A stretch of 64,000 bases of DNA from [Pasteurella] mairii (GCA_900454475.1 UGSS01000002.1:2437605-2501604); one strand, 5' to 3'. Counted from the stretch's first letter, positions 19,360 through 31,282 are shown. The notes: generated from the sequence alone by a model not told the origin. Program-made: numbers and translations.

Positions 19360-19435
19360 GGGCGATTAGCTCAGTTGGGAGAGCACCTCCCTTACAAGGA
19401 GGGGGTCACTGGTTCGAGACCGGTATCGCCCACCA
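19360..19435 (+). tRNA. tRNA-Val (anticodon TAC), copy 1
   Basis: 76-nt cloverleaf GGGCGATTAGCTCAG..., anticodon stem CCTCC/GGAGG with loop CTTACAA (anticodon TAC), GGTTCGAGACC T-arm, CCA encoded. First of four identical copies. Confidence 0.96.
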
Positions 19436-19473
19436 CTTTTTAAGTGTTCTTATGTGTGATATTAAACTAACGT

Positions 19474-19549
19474 GGGCGATTAGCTCAGTTGGGAGAGCAC
19501 CTCCCTTACAAGGAGGGGGTCACTGGTTCGAGACCGGTATCGCCCACCA
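19474..19549 (+). tRNA. tRNA-Val (anticodon TAC), copy 2
   Basis: Identical to copy 1. The 38-bp spacer between copies 1 and 2 is unrelated to the other two spacers. Confidence 0.96.
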
Positions 19550-19581
19550 CGCTAGTTTAATCCCAGATGTAAATCCTAAGT

Positions 19582-19657
19582 GGGCGATTAGCTCAGTTGG
19601 GAGAGCACCTCCCTTACAAGGAGGGGGTCACTGGTTCGAGACCGGTATCGCCCACCA
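19582..19657 (+). tRNA. tRNA-Val (anticodon TAC), copy 3
   Basis: Identical to copy 1; 32-bp spacer from copy 2. Confidence 0.96.
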
Positions 19658-19698
19658 CTTACGATTTACATACCGCATTAACTTTTTAAGTTATCGCC

Positions 19699-19774
19699 GG
19701 GCGATTAGCTCAGTTGGGAGAGCACCTCCCTTACAAGGAGGGGGTCACTGGTTCGAGACCGGTATCGCCCACCA
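19699..19774 (+). tRNA. tRNA-Val (anticodon TAC), copy 4
   Basis: Identical to copy 1; 41-bp spacer from copy 3. Only 3 bp separate its CCA end from the stop of the convergent lpt6-like gene. Confidence 0.96.
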
Positions 19775-19777
19775 CTC

Positions 19778-21730
19778 TTAATCCTTATATCCTTTTATTA
19801 ATCGATTGATATTCCATGTTGCTAATTCAACATATTGCGCAATACGTTGACGCTCATGGTCATTCATTTCCGTTTCTCCACGTAATGTCAGCCCATCATG
19901 CCAAGTGTATTTAACGTAAGGTTGGGTAGATAAGTCAGTCACCCCCGTGCTATCTGCCCAAAGGACGCTATTTTGCGCGAAATTGTATGCCGACAGGTCT
20001 TCTTGTGCCAACAAATTGCGCCCGCCGAGATTGACATATTCCACTTCTGATAAACTGACCGAATATAGGGTTGGCATCACGTCTTTATGTGAACCAAAAC
20101 GGTTTTTATCATAGCGCAGCGCAAGATGTGCTTGAATGGCTTTTGGAACAGAAATAAAAAAGGGAACCGCATAGGCATAAAATAAATCCGTCGGCATTTG
20201 ATATTTTACGCCGCGGACATGGTGATCGCCGGTGGCAGCAATGATGGTTTTGTTTTTGAGCGCACTCTGTTTGATTTGCGTAATAAAATCTCCCAACGCG
20301 CTGGCGGCATATTGATAGGCACAAAGGATATTGCGTCGTTCGGTTTCGCTTTGTCCGATTTTATCAAGTAAAACATCCGGATTGACTGTTTTCGGCTGAT
20401 AGCCTTTCGGCGCTTCATATGGCGGATGGTTCGTGATGGTTAACACAAAAATAAACAGCGGTTGTGTGCTTTTTTCCAGCAGATCTTTGGCTAACGCAAA
20501 GGAGTACTCGTCTGCAACACCCCAATAAGACAGGGTGTTTTTCGCTTCCGGATAGCTATCCATAATGTCATTTTGATCATAAATTTCATCCACTGCCTGT
20601 TGCGGGAAATAGGTTCCCACGCTGCGCCACATGGCATTGCCCGACGTAATAAAGACAGTTTTATAACCTTGGTTTTTGTAGGTTAAAAAAGCACCATACG
20701 GAACTTGCACTTTTTGATCGGAAGACTGGCTGATATTTTGATCGGTGCTGTGTACGCTGATGGAAAATAACGACGCCGCGGTTCCGTTGTTGGATGACGT
20801 GAAACGATCAAAGACAAAATCTTGCGCAAAGTGCGGTCGTAAATTACCTAATAAATCGTTTGTAACGGGATCATCAAATCGTAACAAATTGCTGCCAAAA
20901 CTTTCCATTAAGCTGAACACCACATGGGGTTTATTAGCGGCTAAAAAGGCATTTTTTTCGGTTTGCAAGGTAAGTTTATCAGTGGCAAATAATTGCGTGA
21001 GCAATTGTGGTCCTTGTGCTTTATCCACCGCGCTAAAGCTGATGTTCTTTTTATGTTCTTTGATTGCCCATTTAAACGCAATTGGACCGTTCGGCACCAT
21101 ATAATTGATGGCGCTTAGAGAAGAAACTTGAGCATGAATTTTGGACAGCGGCTTTGAGAGAATGGTACCGCGGATAAGCAGTACGGACAAGGCAACATAA
21201 AGCAAACTGAAGCCATAATGTGGCGATATTTCGGTTTGTGAGCGGATAACGAGAAACGCCAAAAAGCTAGGAATAAACGCCATGCTGAAAGTAAATAACA
21301 GGGCTTTTATCACCGGATAATCGTCATAAATATTTTTCAATACCGCGTTTGTATCTTCTTCCACAAGACCAAAAATAAAAATATCGTAATAGGTGTGGTA
21401 GGTTTGGTAGTAAAAATAATTGCCCAAGGTTAAGGCAGTTAACAAAAAACCAAAAATAAAAATTAAGCTAAAAAAGACCGCACTTATTATTGCCGGACTA
21501 ACAGAAAAGGAGGCTAAAAGGACGCTAATAAGGTAAGGCGGTAAAAGGAGGCTTGCCACAACCTTAGCATCAAAGCGTAAACCTAATAATTGCATTCGTT
21601 TTAATGGTTGCTGGTGAGTTGGGTTTTGCTTGATATCTTGGGCTAAAAAATGCGCTATCATCACTTGGCGCTGGATAACAAGAAAACCGAGAAAAAAGAG
21701 AAAAAGTAAACTCGTAATGATGGTTAACAT
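19778..21730 (-). CDS. lpt6: LtaS/sulfatase-fold phosphoethanolamine transferase (Lpt6-like)
   Basis: 650 residues. Five hydrophobic segments lie in residues 1-190. The periplasmic sulfatase-fold domain follows from about 265 (VVFSLMESFGSNL; metal-ligand Glu277, candidate nucleophile Thr317 in SNNGTAASLFS, TGDHHVRG). H. influenzae HI0275 (lpt6), also next to gltX, is described as adding phosphoethanolamine to a heptose of the lipooligosaccharide inner core. Same position and family support that role here, but the acceptor is inferred. Convergent with the tRNA-Val array, with almost no intergenic space. Confidence 0.8.
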   Translation of the reverse strand: MLTIITSLLFLFFLGFLVIQRQVMIAHFLAQDIKQNPTHQQPLKRMQLLGLRFDAKVVASLLLPPYLISVLLASFSVSPAIISAVFFSLIFIFGFLLTALTLGNYFYYQTYHTYYDIFIFGLVEEDTNAVLKNIYDDYPVIKALLFTFSMAFIPSFLAFLVIRSQTEISPHYGFSLLYVALSVLLIRGTILSKPLSKIHAQVSSLSAINYMVPNGPIAFKWAIKEHKKNISFSAVDKAQGPQLLTQLFATDKLTLQTEKNAFLAANKPHVVFSLMESFGSNLLRFDDPVTNDLLGNLRPHFAQDFVFDRFTSSNNGTAASLFSISVHSTDQNISQSSDQKVQVPYGAFLTYKNQGYKTVFITSGNAMWRSVGTYFPQQAVDEIYDQNDIMDSYPEAKNTLSYWGVADEYSFALAKDLLEKSTQPLFIFVLTITNHPPYEAPKGYQPKTVNPDVLLDKIGQSETERRNILCAYQYAASALGDFITQIKQSALKNKTIIAATGDHHVRGVKYQMPTDLFYAYAVPFFISVPKAIQAHLALRYDKNRFGSHKDVMPTLYSVSLSEVEYVNLGGRNLLAQEDLSAYNFAQNSVLWADSTGVTDLSTQPYVKYTWHDGLTLRGETEMNDHERQRIAQYVELATWNINRLIKGYKD

Positions 21731-21823
21731 AGTGACGACTTATTGCGTATAAAATAGAAATTGAGGGGAATGATACAAATTTTTTGTTTGTTTTTCATTA
21801 ATTTTTTCGTTATACCGAAATGA

Positions 21824-21850
21824 AAAGAGAGCCATTTACGCGACTCTCTT
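21824..21850 (-). terminator. Terminator of gltS
   Basis: AAGAGAG / CTCTCTT arms around a central loop, 29 bp beyond the gltS stop. The reverse-strand 3' arm ends in a T-rich run. Confidence 0.6.
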
Positions 21851-21878
21851 GGTTAACATATCCATTATTCAGAGAATA

Positions 21879-23087
21879 TTAATGCAACATATCTACCACA
21901 TCTAAGAAAATTTTCAGTGATACGTTGTTGAGTAAGTCGATAAAAAACGCCCCGACCATGGGTACAATCAAGAACGCCTTATGGGACGGACCGAAATGCG
22001 AGGTCACTGCTTGCATATTTGCTACCGCAGTTGGTGTGGCGCCTAACCCAAAGCCACAATGTCCCGCGCTTAATACGATGGCATCATAATCTTTACCCAT
22101 TAAACGATAAGTCACAATGATCGCATATAGCGCCATCACCACCACTTGGATAAGCAACACGATCAAGACCGGAATTGCCAGACCGGCAAGCTCCCATAAT
22201 TTAAGTGACATTAATGCAATAGCAAGGAACAGGGAAAGTCCAACCGTTCCCAGTACGTCAATGGCTTCATCAGCCACTTTGAATTTGAAAATATGAGCTA
22301 ACGCATTACGAATGATGGTACCGGTAAATAAACACCAAACAAAGGTCGGTAATTGAATCGCGGTGCCTTTGGTTAATGCATCGAGATATTGCCCTGCGAA
22401 CAAACAGATAGACATCATGGTAATGGTTTCAATGATGGAGCGCGTGTTGATTTTACGACGGTAAACCGGTTTTTCAAACGCTTCTTGTACATCATCAATA
22501 TTTTCATCTTCTTGCACTGTTTCTTTGTGCGCACGTTTAAGCAAGAAACTGGCAACCGGACCGCCTAAAATACCGCCGAATACCAATCCGAAGGTCGCAC
22601 AAGCCATTGCCAATTCTAGCGCGCCATGAATACCGAAACGGTTGGTTAAGGTTTCCGCCCACGCTGCACCGGTACCATGACCGCCGGTTAAGGTCACGGA
22701 GCCGGCAATTAAACCGTAAGCCGGATCCAATCCCAGCGCCATGGAGGAGAAAATCCCTACAGTATTTTGCAGCATAATCAAACCTAATGCGGCGCCTAAA
22801 AAGATAATTAATGGTTTTCCGCCTTTGGCTAGACGGGCGAAATTTGCGCTTAAACCAATAGAGCTAAAGAACACTAGCATCATGGTTGTTTGTAAGTTGG
22901 TATCGAAAGAAAAACTTAAGCCCCAAGTTTGGTGAACGACAGTTAAAATAACCGCGACAATAAAACCGCCAACCACGGGCTCGGGAATATTGAATTGATT
23001 TAGAAAGCGAACGCGTTTAACTAAGAAATAGCCTAGAAGTAGCACGAGACAGGCAAGTGCCACGGTTTGATAAGTATCAAAAGTCAT
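21879..23087 (-). CDS. gltS: Sodium/glutamate symporter GltS
   Basis: 402 residues, ten or so hydrophobic segments, with family signatures PEPVVGGFIVA, GLSANFARLAKGGKPL and the second-repeat GHCGFGLGATPTAVANM. Inner-membrane Na+-coupled glutamate uptake (ESS family). The start follows AGAGGAC. Monocistronic with its own terminator. Confidence 0.94.
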   Translation of the reverse strand: MTFDTYQTVALACLVLLLGYFLVKRVRFLNQFNIPEPVVGGFIVAVILTVVHQTWGLSFSFDTNLQTTMMLVFFSSIGLSANFARLAKGGKPLIIFLGAALGLIMLQNTVGIFSSMALGLDPAYGLIAGSVTLTGGHGTGAAWAETLTNRFGIHGALELAMACATFGLVFGGILGGPVASFLLKRAHKETVQEDENIDDVQEAFEKPVYRRKINTRSIIETITMMSICLFAGQYLDALTKGTAIQLPTFVWCLFTGTIIRNALAHIFKFKVADEAIDVLGTVGLSLFLAIALMSLKLWELAGLAIPVLIVLLIQVVVMALYAIIVTYRLMGKDYDAIVLSAGHCGFGLGATPTAVANMQAVTSHFGPSHKAFLIVPMVGAFFIDLLNNVSLKIFLDVVDMLH

Positions 23088-23260
23088 ATTGTCCTCTTGT
23101 AATTGTTATAATTTCCTTAATTTTTAGGAAATAAAATAAAAAAATCTAGAAATAAAGTACTAGAACTGGATTGAGAAAACAGCCTTGCAATCGTAAAAAA
23201 CGGGTTAAATCTAGCAAAAAAAGGCGTGTTTAGCTAGCAAAACACGCATCAAAACCATGG

Positions 23261-23695
23261 TTAAACATTTAACCAAAAGGTTACTGGTCCATCATTGGTT
23301 AAACTGACCTGCATATCGGCAGCAAATTCGCCGCAAGAAACGCGGATTTTTTCACCGCACTTTTGAATAAAATAGGCATATAATTCATTGGCAAGATCGG
23401 GCGCGGCACCTTTGGAAAAACTTGGGCGTAAGCCTTTTTGCGTATCGGCGGCAAGGGTAAATTGCGAAACTACCAATACCTCTCCTTGAATTTGTTGTAC
23501 ATTTAGATTCATTTTGCCATTTTCGTCGCTAAATACCCGATAATTTAACACTTTTTCTACCAATTTATCGGCTTTTTGGCGGTCGTCTTCTTTTTCGACC
23601 CCCAATAAAACTAACAACCCTTGTTGGATTTGCCCAACGATACGTTGATCGACTTCGACTTTGGCTTGGCTAACGCGTTGAATTAATGCAATCAT
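23261..23695 (-). CDS. dtd: D-aminoacyl-tRNA deacylase
   Basis: 144 residues, usual length. [20 protein letters not shown], the [18 protein letters not shown] motif and the C-terminal [11 protein letters not shown] with the cross-subunit Gly-Pro motif are present. It removes D-amino acids (and glycine from mischarged tRNA) from tRNA. Its ATG overlaps the yihY stop (ATGA), so it is the last gene of ychJ-yihY-dtd. Confidence 0.95.
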   Translation of the reverse strand: MIALIQRVSQAKVEVDQRIVGQIQQGLLVLLGVEKEDDRQKADKLVEKVLNYRVFSDENGKMNLNVQQIQGEVLVVSQFTLAADTQKGLRPSFSKGAAPDLANELYAYFIQKCGEKIRVSCGEFAADMQVSLTNDGPVTFWLNV

Positions 23696-24549
23696 AGGTT
23701 TTCCTTTTCTATTGTGGGAGTTGAGGTTAAAGACGGATCACTTAGCTCTGCAAGTACTGCGGAAAGTTGCGCCCCGAGCAAGACCACCGTCCAACTTAAT
23801 TGGATCCAAAGCAACATAATCGGCAGGGTTGCCATGGCGCCATAGATCAATTGATACGACGGAAAGGTCGTAATATACCACGTAAACGCTTGCTTACCTA
23901 AGGTAAAAAAGACCGCGGCGATAAGCGCACCGGCGGCGGAATGTTTAATGCTGACTTTTTTATTCGGCACCACCATATAAAGTACGGTGAAAATAAACCA
24001 AGTTAATAAAAACGGAATAAAACTTAACAATTGCACGCCGAAAGGCAGTGACAATTCGCTGTCAGCTAAGGATAGCGCAAAGGAAGTGACATATGAACTG
24101 ATCCCGATCCCCGTGGCGATAATCACTGGTCCTAAGGTCAAAATTAACCAATAAATGGCAAATGAAAAGATCATCGGACGTGAACTATTATCTCGCCAGA
24201 TGGAATTTAACGTGCGATCAATGGAATTGATTAACATCAGCGCCACAATAATTAAGCTGACGATCCCAACCGCACTCATCTGCTTGGAATTATTGACAAA
24301 TTGATCGATATATTCGCCCACCATATCGCCGGCAGAGGGGGCAAAATTGGTAAAAATAAATTGCTTTAACTCGCCGGTGACTTCGTTGAAAACCGGAAAG
24401 GCGGAAAAAATCGAAAAGACCACCATAATCAGCGGTACAATTGCCAACATGGTGCTATAAGTCAAATAACCTGCGGCTTGGGTCAGTTTATTTTGTTGAA
24501 ATCGACAGTAAAATAAGCGAAAAAACGCATTTAGTTGTTGGGTTGACAT
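23692..24549 (-). CDS. yihY: YihY/BrkB-family inner-membrane protein
   Basis: 285 residues from the ATG at 24549 ([20 protein letters not shown]). I prefer this to a TTG at 24573, which would run back into ychJ. The ATG overlaps the ychJ stop by one base and has a GGAGG upstream. Six membrane segments; [22 protein letters not shown] and [17 protein letters not shown] regions ([19 protein letters not shown]) are diagnostic. The family was long annotated as RNase BN; its true function is unknown. Confidence 0.86.
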   Translation of the reverse strand: MSTQQLNAFFRLFYCRFQQNKLTQAAGYLTYSTMLAIVPLIMVVFSIFSAFPVFNEVTGELKQFIFTNFAPSAGDMVGEYIDQFVNNSKQMSAVGIVSLIIVALMLINSIDRTLNSIWRDNSSRPMIFSFAIYWLILTLGPVIIATGIGISSYVTSFALSLADSELSLPFGVQLLSFIPFLLTWFIFTVLYMVVPNKKVSIKHSAAGALIAAVFFTLGKQAFTWYITTFPSYQLIYGAMATLPIMLLWIQLSWTVVLLGAQLSAVLAELSDPSLTSTPTIEKENL

Positions 24550-25049
24550 TAGGTTAAAAATCCTCCGCAGCAATGTTTAAATTTTTTCCCCGAGCCGCAC
24601 AGGCAAGGTTGTTTGTTGCTTGGCAAGGGAACCGTCGGATCGACAAAATACCAAACGCCGTCAATTTGTACGAATAATGAATTTTCGTGATGCACTTGTC
24701 GTTGATTTTGTTGCATAAAAAACGCATTAAACGCCACGCGACTATGTTGTATGGGCGCCGTTTTAGGGGAAAGTGCGGTCTGATTTTGCACAATTTCTAA
24801 CCCGATCCATTGGGTGGATTGCGCCCAGTCGCTTAGCGCTTGCGCATCCAATAAATGTTGCTGGGCGGGCGCGGTGGTGCGGATAATATAGTCAATATCG
24901 TGCAAAATAAACGCGCAGTAGCGCGAACGCATTAAGGCTTCCGCGCTTGGGACGTGCGTTTGTTGATGGTATTGACCGCAACATTCGCCATAATGTAAAC
25001 CGGATTGACAGGGACAAAGTGTGGTACTTTTTAGCGTAATTCTGCTCAA
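24549..25049 (-). CDS. ychJ: YchJ family protein with SEC-C motifs
   Basis: 166 residues starting at a TTG after AGGTAGGA. Cysteine-rich SEC-C motifs are at both ends ([17 protein letters not shown] and [16 protein letters not shown]) and presumably bind zinc. The middle is the NTF2-like UPF0225 domain ([21 protein letters not shown]). Function unknown. First gene of the coupled ychJ-yihY-dtd set. Confidence 0.88.
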   Translation of the reverse strand: MSRITLKSTTLCPCQSGLHYGECCGQYHQQTHVPSAEALMRSRYCAFILHDIDYIIRTTAPAQQHLLDAQALSDWAQSTQWIGLEIVQNQTALSPKTAPIQHSRVAFNAFFMQQNQRQVHHENSLFVQIDGVWYFVDPTVPLPSNKQPCLCGSGKKFKHCCGGFLT

Positions 25050-25254
25050 AATCCTACCTCATTGAAAACAAATTGACGCTAAGCATAGCATAAATTTGCA
25101 CTATTTTGACCGCACTTTGTTTTTCATTGGTTGACATTTGCGCGTCTTAGGGGTAACTTCGCACCCATTTGAAATTGACATAGGCGTCATGGATTATCAT
25201 GACGAAAATGCAGGCGAGGTATTTTGCTTTCGTTGGCGTAGTGTAGAGGTTTTT

Positions 25255-26106
25255 ATGTTCTTGACGATACCTGTTCTTATGTATCACCATGTCAGCCCCG
25301 CCGGCGGCATGATCAATGTCAGCCCGCAACATTTTGAATCACAATTAGTGGCGTTGAAAAAAGCCGGTTATCATACCTTGAGGGCAAGCGAATTTGCGGA
25401 TTATTTACAAGGAAAGATTGACGGACGCGCTGAGCGTTTTAAAAAAGCGGTGGTGCTGACCTTTGATGATGGTTATTTGAATAATTGGGTGTATGCCCAT
25501 GCGTTATTACAAAAATATGGGCTAAATGCCATTTTGTTTGCCGCCACTGGCGAAATTGGGCAAGGCGAGGTACGTCCGCATTTGTTGGATCATTCCGGAA
25601 AGGCGTTGCCACCTAGTTATGAACATCATACCAGCAAGAAAATGAAACAAGAAGGGAAGATAGATGAGGTGATGGCGCGTTGGTCGGAATTGCGCGCCAT
25701 GGAACAAGCGGGAACCTTTGAAATTTTTAGTCATACGCACAGCCATCGTCGCTGGGATTTGTTGTGTGAGAATGCCGCAGAGAAAAGCGCAAAACTTGCC
25801 GAGGATTTACAACTTTCTCGTCAGGTATTAGCGCGTGAGTTAGCAAAATCCAACACGAAGCATCTTTGTTGGCCACAAGGTTATTATGATGAAGATTATG
25901 TGCGCGAGGCGGTTGCGCAGGGGTTTAAGTATTTGTATACCACAGATGCATACGGTTTTAATCGCCCACATATGGATAGCCGCTTTATTTATCGTATTTC
26001 GGTAAAAAATCGCTCCGGTGCTTGGCTGCGGCAACGACTTTTTGTGGCGCGGCACCCAATCATTGGGCGAGTTTATAACGGGCTTAAAAAATCCAAAGCT
26101 GCATAA
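25255..26106 (+). CDS. Polysaccharide deacetylase family protein
   Basis: 283 residues from the ATG at 25255, which has AGAGG upstream; a longer open frame to 25138 lacks support. NodB-homology fold: TIPVLMYHHVSP at the start, the metal/catalytic TFDDGYLNN near residue 70, and a SHTHSHRRWD metal-binding histidine motif. No obvious signal peptide. Probable carbohydrate-esterase 4 N-deacetylase; substrate not evident. Flanked by unrelated genes. Confidence 0.75.
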   Translation: MFLTIPVLMYHHVSPAGGMINVSPQHFESQLVALKKAGYHTLRASEFADYLQGKIDGRAERFKKAVVLTFDDGYLNNWVYAHALLQKYGLNAILFAATGEIGQGEVRPHLLDHSGKALPPSYEHHTSKKMKQEGKIDEVMARWSELRAMEQAGTFEIFSHTHSHRRWDLLCENAAEKSAKLAEDLQLSRQVLARELAKSNTKHLCWPQGYYDEDYVREAVAQGFKYLYTTDAYGFNRPHMDSRFIYRISVKNRSGAWLRQRLFVARHPIIGRVYNGLKKSKAA

Positions 26107-26292
26107 AATGCGCCGGTGCATTGGGTCAAATCGGCATGATTAGCATGGATGCGATTTGATGGTTGGAATAAACTCGTAAAATTTTGACCGCACTTGGTTT
26201 TTTTCTTATTATTCAGCAAGACGTCTTTGCTTGAAATGTGTTGAATGAAGCAAAGATCCGTGAAGAACTACCGACAACATAAGGAACAAAAT

Positions 26293-27792
26293 ATGCAATA
26301 TGTATTAGCGCAAACCGAACAGGGGCAAACCTTGGGGATTACCGCCAAAATGGCGAATCGACACGGTTTGATTGCCGGCGCAACCGGAACAGGGAAAACC
26401 GTGACCTTACGCAAAATGGCGGAAGCCTTTAGTGATGATGGCGTGCCGGTTTTTTTAGTGGATGTTAAAGGCGATTTATCCGGTTTGGTGCAAGCCGGCG
26501 AGATGCAGGGCAAAATTGCAGAACGAATTACCCAATTTAATTTAGGCGGCGAGCAATATTTATCCGGCTATCCTGTGTCCTTTTGGGATGCGTTCGGCGA
26601 AACCGGCATTCCATTGCGAACCACTATTTCTGAAATGGGACCTTTATTGTTGTCGCGCTTGCTCAATCTTAATGCAACCCAAGAGGGCTTGCTAAATTTG
26701 GTGTTCCGCGTGGCAGATGATCGCGGCTTGTTGTTGATGGATTTAAAAGATTTGCGCGCCATGTTGAAATTTGTGGCAGAAAATGCCAAAAGTTTTCAAT
26801 TGGAATATGGCAATGTTTCCGCAGCTAGCGTGGGCGCGATTCAACGTGCGTTGTTGGCGTTGGAAAATGAGGGGGCGGCAAGTTTATTTGGTGAACCCGC
26901 TTTAAATTTGGATGATTGGTTGCAAACTCGGGATGGTCGTGGCGTGATCAATGTCCTTAACGCGGAAAAATTGATTAATTCGCCGAAAATGTATAGTGCC
27001 TTTTTATTGTGGCTTATGGCGGAATTATTTGAAAATTTACCAGAGGTGGGCGATCCGGATAAACCGAAATTTGTGATGTTCTTTGATGAAGCACATTTAT
27101 TATTTGACGATGCGCCACAAGCGTTGGTCGAGCGCGTGGAAAAAGTGGTACGCTTGATTCGTTCAAAAGGCGTCGGCGTTTATTTTGTCACGCAAAATCC
27201 GCTGGATTTGCCGGATACGGTGTTGGGACAATTGGGTAATCGCGTGCAACACGCATTGCGTGCGTTTACGCCGCGCGATCAAAAAGCGGTAAAAGCGGTG
27301 GCGGAAACCTTTCGCGCCAATCCTAAGGTGAATGTAGTGGAAACCATTTCTACCTTGGGCGTGGGGCAGGCATTAGTTTCATTTTTAGATGGAAAAGGGA
27401 TGCCGACACCGGTGGAAGTGGCTTATATTTATCCGCCTCGTAGCCAACTTAAGCCATTGGCGACGTCTGAACGTCAAGATTGGGTGAAAGCCGATGATCT
27501 TTATGCTTATTATCGTGCGTATGTGGATAATGAGTCGGCGTTTGAAGTGCTTAATCAGCAAGCGGATTTAGCCGCTGTGGCGCAAAAACAAGCAGAGCAG
27601 GCGCAAGCGGAAGAAGAAAATGGGTTGATGTACCGCTTAAGCCGGATGTTGTTTGGGCAGAAAAAACGTGGCGAACAATTGACGGTGACGGAGCAAGTGG
27701 TGAGCAGTGTGGCGAAATCTGTTGGACGCAATTTGCGTAATCAAATTACCAAACAAATTATGCGTGGCATTTTGGGTGCGCTGAAAAAATAA
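26293..27792 (+). CDS. yjgR: YjgR/HerA-like DUF853 ATPase
   Basis: About 499 residues from the ATG at 26293 (AAGGAAC ribosome site; the open frame to 26245 is probably not translated). Walker A GATGTGKTVTLRKMAE, Walker B KFVMFFDEAHLLFDDAP, then sensor-type FVTQNPLDLPDTVLGQLGNR. HerA-type ATPase of the DUF853 family; biological role unknown. An uptake signal follows the stop. Confidence 0.85.
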   Translation: MQYVLAQTEQGQTLGITAKMANRHGLIAGATGTGKTVTLRKMAEAFSDDGVPVFLVDVKGDLSGLVQAGEMQGKIAERITQFNLGGEQYLSGYPVSFWDAFGETGIPLRTTISEMGPLLLSRLLNLNATQEGLLNLVFRVADDRGLLLMDLKDLRAMLKFVAENAKSFQLEYGNVSAASVGAIQRALLALENEGAASLFGEPALNLDDWLQTRDGRGVINVLNAEKLINSPKMYSAFLLWLMAELFENLPEVGDPDKPKFVMFFDEAHLLFDDAPQALVERVEKVVRLIRSKGVGVYFVTQNPLDLPDTVLGQLGNRVQHALRAFTPRDQKAVKAVAETFRANPKVNVVETISTLGVGQALVSFLDGKGMPTPVEVAYIYPPRSQLKPLATSERQDWVKADDLYAYYRAYVDNESAFEVLNQQADLAAVAQKQAEQAQAEEENGLMYRLSRMLFGQKKRGEQLTVTEQVVSSVAKSVGRNLRNQITKQIMRGILGALKK

Positions 27793-27851
27793 AAGTGCGG
27801 TCAATTTTAGCTTGATTTTATAAAGGGAAATGGGAGCATTTCCCTTTTTGT

Positions 27852-28805
27852 TTATTTGCGTAATTTTACCAGTTCGACTGCATGATCTTCGCCTTTGGTC
27901 AAAATTAAATTTGCCCGTTCGCGGGTTGGCAGGATGTTTTGTTTGAGATTTAGCCCGTTAATTTCATCCCAAATCCGCCCGGCGGTGGCGATGGCTTCTT
28001 GTTCGGATAAATTGGCGTAATGTTTAAAATAAGAATTCGGATCGCTAAAGGCACTGCGACGAAATTTGAGAAAGCGACGAATGTACCATTCTTTTAATAA
28101 GGTTTCTTCGGCGTCCACAAAAATGGAAAAATCCACAAAATCGGAAACGAAAATTTGATTAGTTTTGTTGCTGCCGGTTTGGAGTACATTTAACCCTTCT
28201 AAAATTAAAATATCCGGTTGATCAACCACATTAAAGCGATTCGGTACAATATCATAGGTTAAATGCGAGTAAATCGGCGCCTGTACATTGGCTTTACCGG
28301 ATTTAATGTCCGCCAAAAAATGAATGAGCTTGGGGGTATCATAGGAAACGGGAAAGCCTTTTTTGTCTAATAAATTCGCTTTTTTTAATTTTTCCAAGGG
28401 ATAAAGGAATCCGTCGGTGGTGATTAAATCCACTTTTCTGGTATGCGGCCAATGTGTAAGCAACGATTGCAAAATACGAGCGGAGGTACTTTTCCCAACC
28501 GCAACGCTGCCGGCAATACTAATAATGTAAGGTACTTTGGGATTATGACCGCCGAGAAAGCGGTTTAATACCGTTTGGCGGCGCAAGTTTTCTTCAATGT
28601 AATAATTGATTAAACGCGCCAGGGGAAGATAAATCGTGCTGACTTCGTCCAACGACAGTTCTTCATTAAAGCCGAGCAAGGGTTTTAAATCTTGCTCAGT
28701 AAGTTTTAACGGAACGGATTTACGCAAATCTGCCCATTGTTGGCGATTGAAGCTTAAAAATGGGCTTAATTGATCGGTTAATGAGGTTGAATTTAATTGT
28801 TCCAC
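27852..28805 (-). CDS. coaA: Pantothenate kinase type I
   Basis: 317 residues from a GTG start at 28805. P-loop [18 protein letters not shown] (residues 98-115), then [11 protein letters not shown] and [18 protein letters not shown]. It phosphorylates pantothenate, the first and regulated step of coenzyme A synthesis. Monocistronic, divergent from the tRNA-tuf unit. Confidence 0.95.
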   Translation of the reverse strand: MEQLNSTSLTDQLSPFLSFNRQQWADLRKSVPLKLTEQDLKPLLGFNEELSLDEVSTIYLPLARLINYYIEENLRRQTVLNRFLGGHNPKVPYIISIAGSVAVGKSTSARILQSLLTHWPHTRKVDLITTDGFLYPLEKLKKANLLDKKGFPVSYDTPKLIHFLADIKSGKANVQAPIYSHLTYDIVPNRFNVVDQPDILILEGLNVLQTGSNKTNQIFVSDFVDFSIFVDAEETLLKEWYIRRFLKFRRSAFSDPNSYFKHYANLSEQEAIATAGRIWDEINGLNLKQNILPTRERANLILTKGEDHAVELVKLRK

Positions 28806-28974
28806 AATCGTTCTTTTTGTTTTTCCAGTAAAATATGCTAGGAAATATACATGATAAATGCAGATAAGCGCATAAAAATTTCATCTGAATTATTGCTTTT
28901 TTAATAAAAAATAGGCGTTTTGTTTGAGAAATAGCCGAATAAATAAAAAAAATGTTTTTTTTTGCAAAAAACGC

Positions 28975-29002
28975 TTGTCAGCGATAAATTTTTCCCTATA
29001 AT
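28975..29002 (+). promoter_or_regulatory. Promoter of the tRNA-tuf operon
   Basis: TTGTCA (28975-28980), 16 bp, TATAAT (28997-29002), with a GC-rich discriminator (ACGCC) right after, as in stringently controlled stable-RNA promoters. Confidence 0.75.
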
Positions 29003-29022
29003 ACGCCTCACTTGCTTACGAC

Positions 29023-29098
<76 letters not shown>

Positions 29099-29129
29099 TT
29101 TCAATCGTAGCTAAGTTTATTCATTGTGC

Positions 29130-29214
29130 GGAGGGGTTCCCGAGCGGCCAAAGGGAGCAGACTGTAAATCTGCCGGCTAAGCCTTCGAAGGTTCGAATCC
29201 TTCTCCCTCCACCA
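29130..29214 (+). tRNA. tRNA-Tyr (anticodon GTA)
   Basis: 85 nt with the long variable arm of tRNA-Tyr, anticodon loop CTGTAAA, CCA encoded. Confidence 0.96.
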
Positions 29215-29254
29215 TTATTAGATGAATGCTGATGGGGTAGATGAATTTAGGAGT

Positions 29255-29329
<75 letters not shown>

Positions 29330-29332
29330 AGC

Positions 29333-29408
29333 GCTGATATAGCTCAGTTGGTAGAGCGCACCCTTGGTAAGGGTGAGGTCGGCGGTTCGAATCCGCCTAT
29401 CAGCACCA
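29333..29408 (+). tRNA. tRNA-Thr (anticodon GGT)
   Basis: 76 nt, GCTGATATAGCTCAG..., anticodon stem CACCC/GGGTG with loop TTGGTAA, CCA encoded. Only 3 bp from tRNA-Gly and 100 bp before tuf. Confidence 0.96.
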
Positions 29409-29496
29409 GCCTTTAATTTCACCTCTCCTTAATATCAATTTGTATTAATTTTGGTTAATGTGGTATATTGAACCATCAATAACCATGTTTATCTAG

Positions 29497-30693
<1,197 letters not shown>

Positions 30694-30720
30694 TGAGCAT
30701 TACATCAATAAGATGAAAAA

Positions 30721-30744
30721 AGGGTATCGCAAGATACCCTTTTT
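30721..30744 (+). terminator. Terminator of the tRNA-tuf unit
   Basis: AGGGTATC-GCAA-GATACCCT hairpin followed by four to five T residues, 27 bp after the tuf stop. Confidence 0.88.
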
Positions 30745-30867
30745 GTTAGTATGAAAAATAATATAACAAATTTTTATCTTTTTAATAGGCAATAAAATAA
30801 TAAAATGCTACAATCACGCGTTCAGATAGGTTCCCTATTTTTAAATTGAATATGATGGATTAAATTT

Positions 30868-31281
30868 ATGGCGTTAAAAATTGAGAAAAAGAAAAATACG
30901 CAAGATGCAGAAGCGGCACTAAAAGCAAAAGGGGTAAATTCGTTTTTGTGGTTGCTTGCTGTCGTTGTTGTTGCAGTGGCTGCGCTCGGTAATATTTATT
31001 TGGTTGAGCAATTTTCAACTCCTATTCGTGTAGTAGGTGTTGTCATTTTGTTGATTGTCGCCTTAGCCATTGTGGCTATCACCAATCAAGGGACGAAAGC
31101 GAGAACCTTTTTAACTGATTCTAGAACCGAACTAAGACGAATTGTGTGGCCAACCCGTCAGGAAGCAATGCAAACGACGCTTATCGTATTAGGGGTAACT
31201 GTGCTCGTATCTTTGATTTTGTGGGGATTAGATTCAATTATTGTGTCTATAATTACATTTTTAACAGATTTGAGGTTCTAA
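30868..31281 (+). CDS. secE: SecE, preprotein translocase subunit
   Basis: 137 residues with three membrane segments ([56 protein letters not shown]) like the E. coli protein. The conserved amphipathic region [20 protein letters not shown] comes before the last segment. Part of SecYEG, the inner-membrane secretion channel. One base before nusG. Confidence 0.94.
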   Translation: MALKIEKKKNTQDAEAALKAKGVNSFLWLLAVVVVAVAALGNIYLVEQFSTPIRVVGVVILLIVALAIVAITNQGTKARTFLTDSRTELRRIVWPTRQEAMQTTLIVLGVTVLVSLILWGLDSIIVSIITFLTDLRF

Positions 31282-31282
31282 A

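Noticed and set aside
19329..19781. 150-residue open frame with four repeats of AISSVGRAPPLQGGGHWFET
   Set aside because: It is the translation of the four tRNA-Val genes, not a protein.
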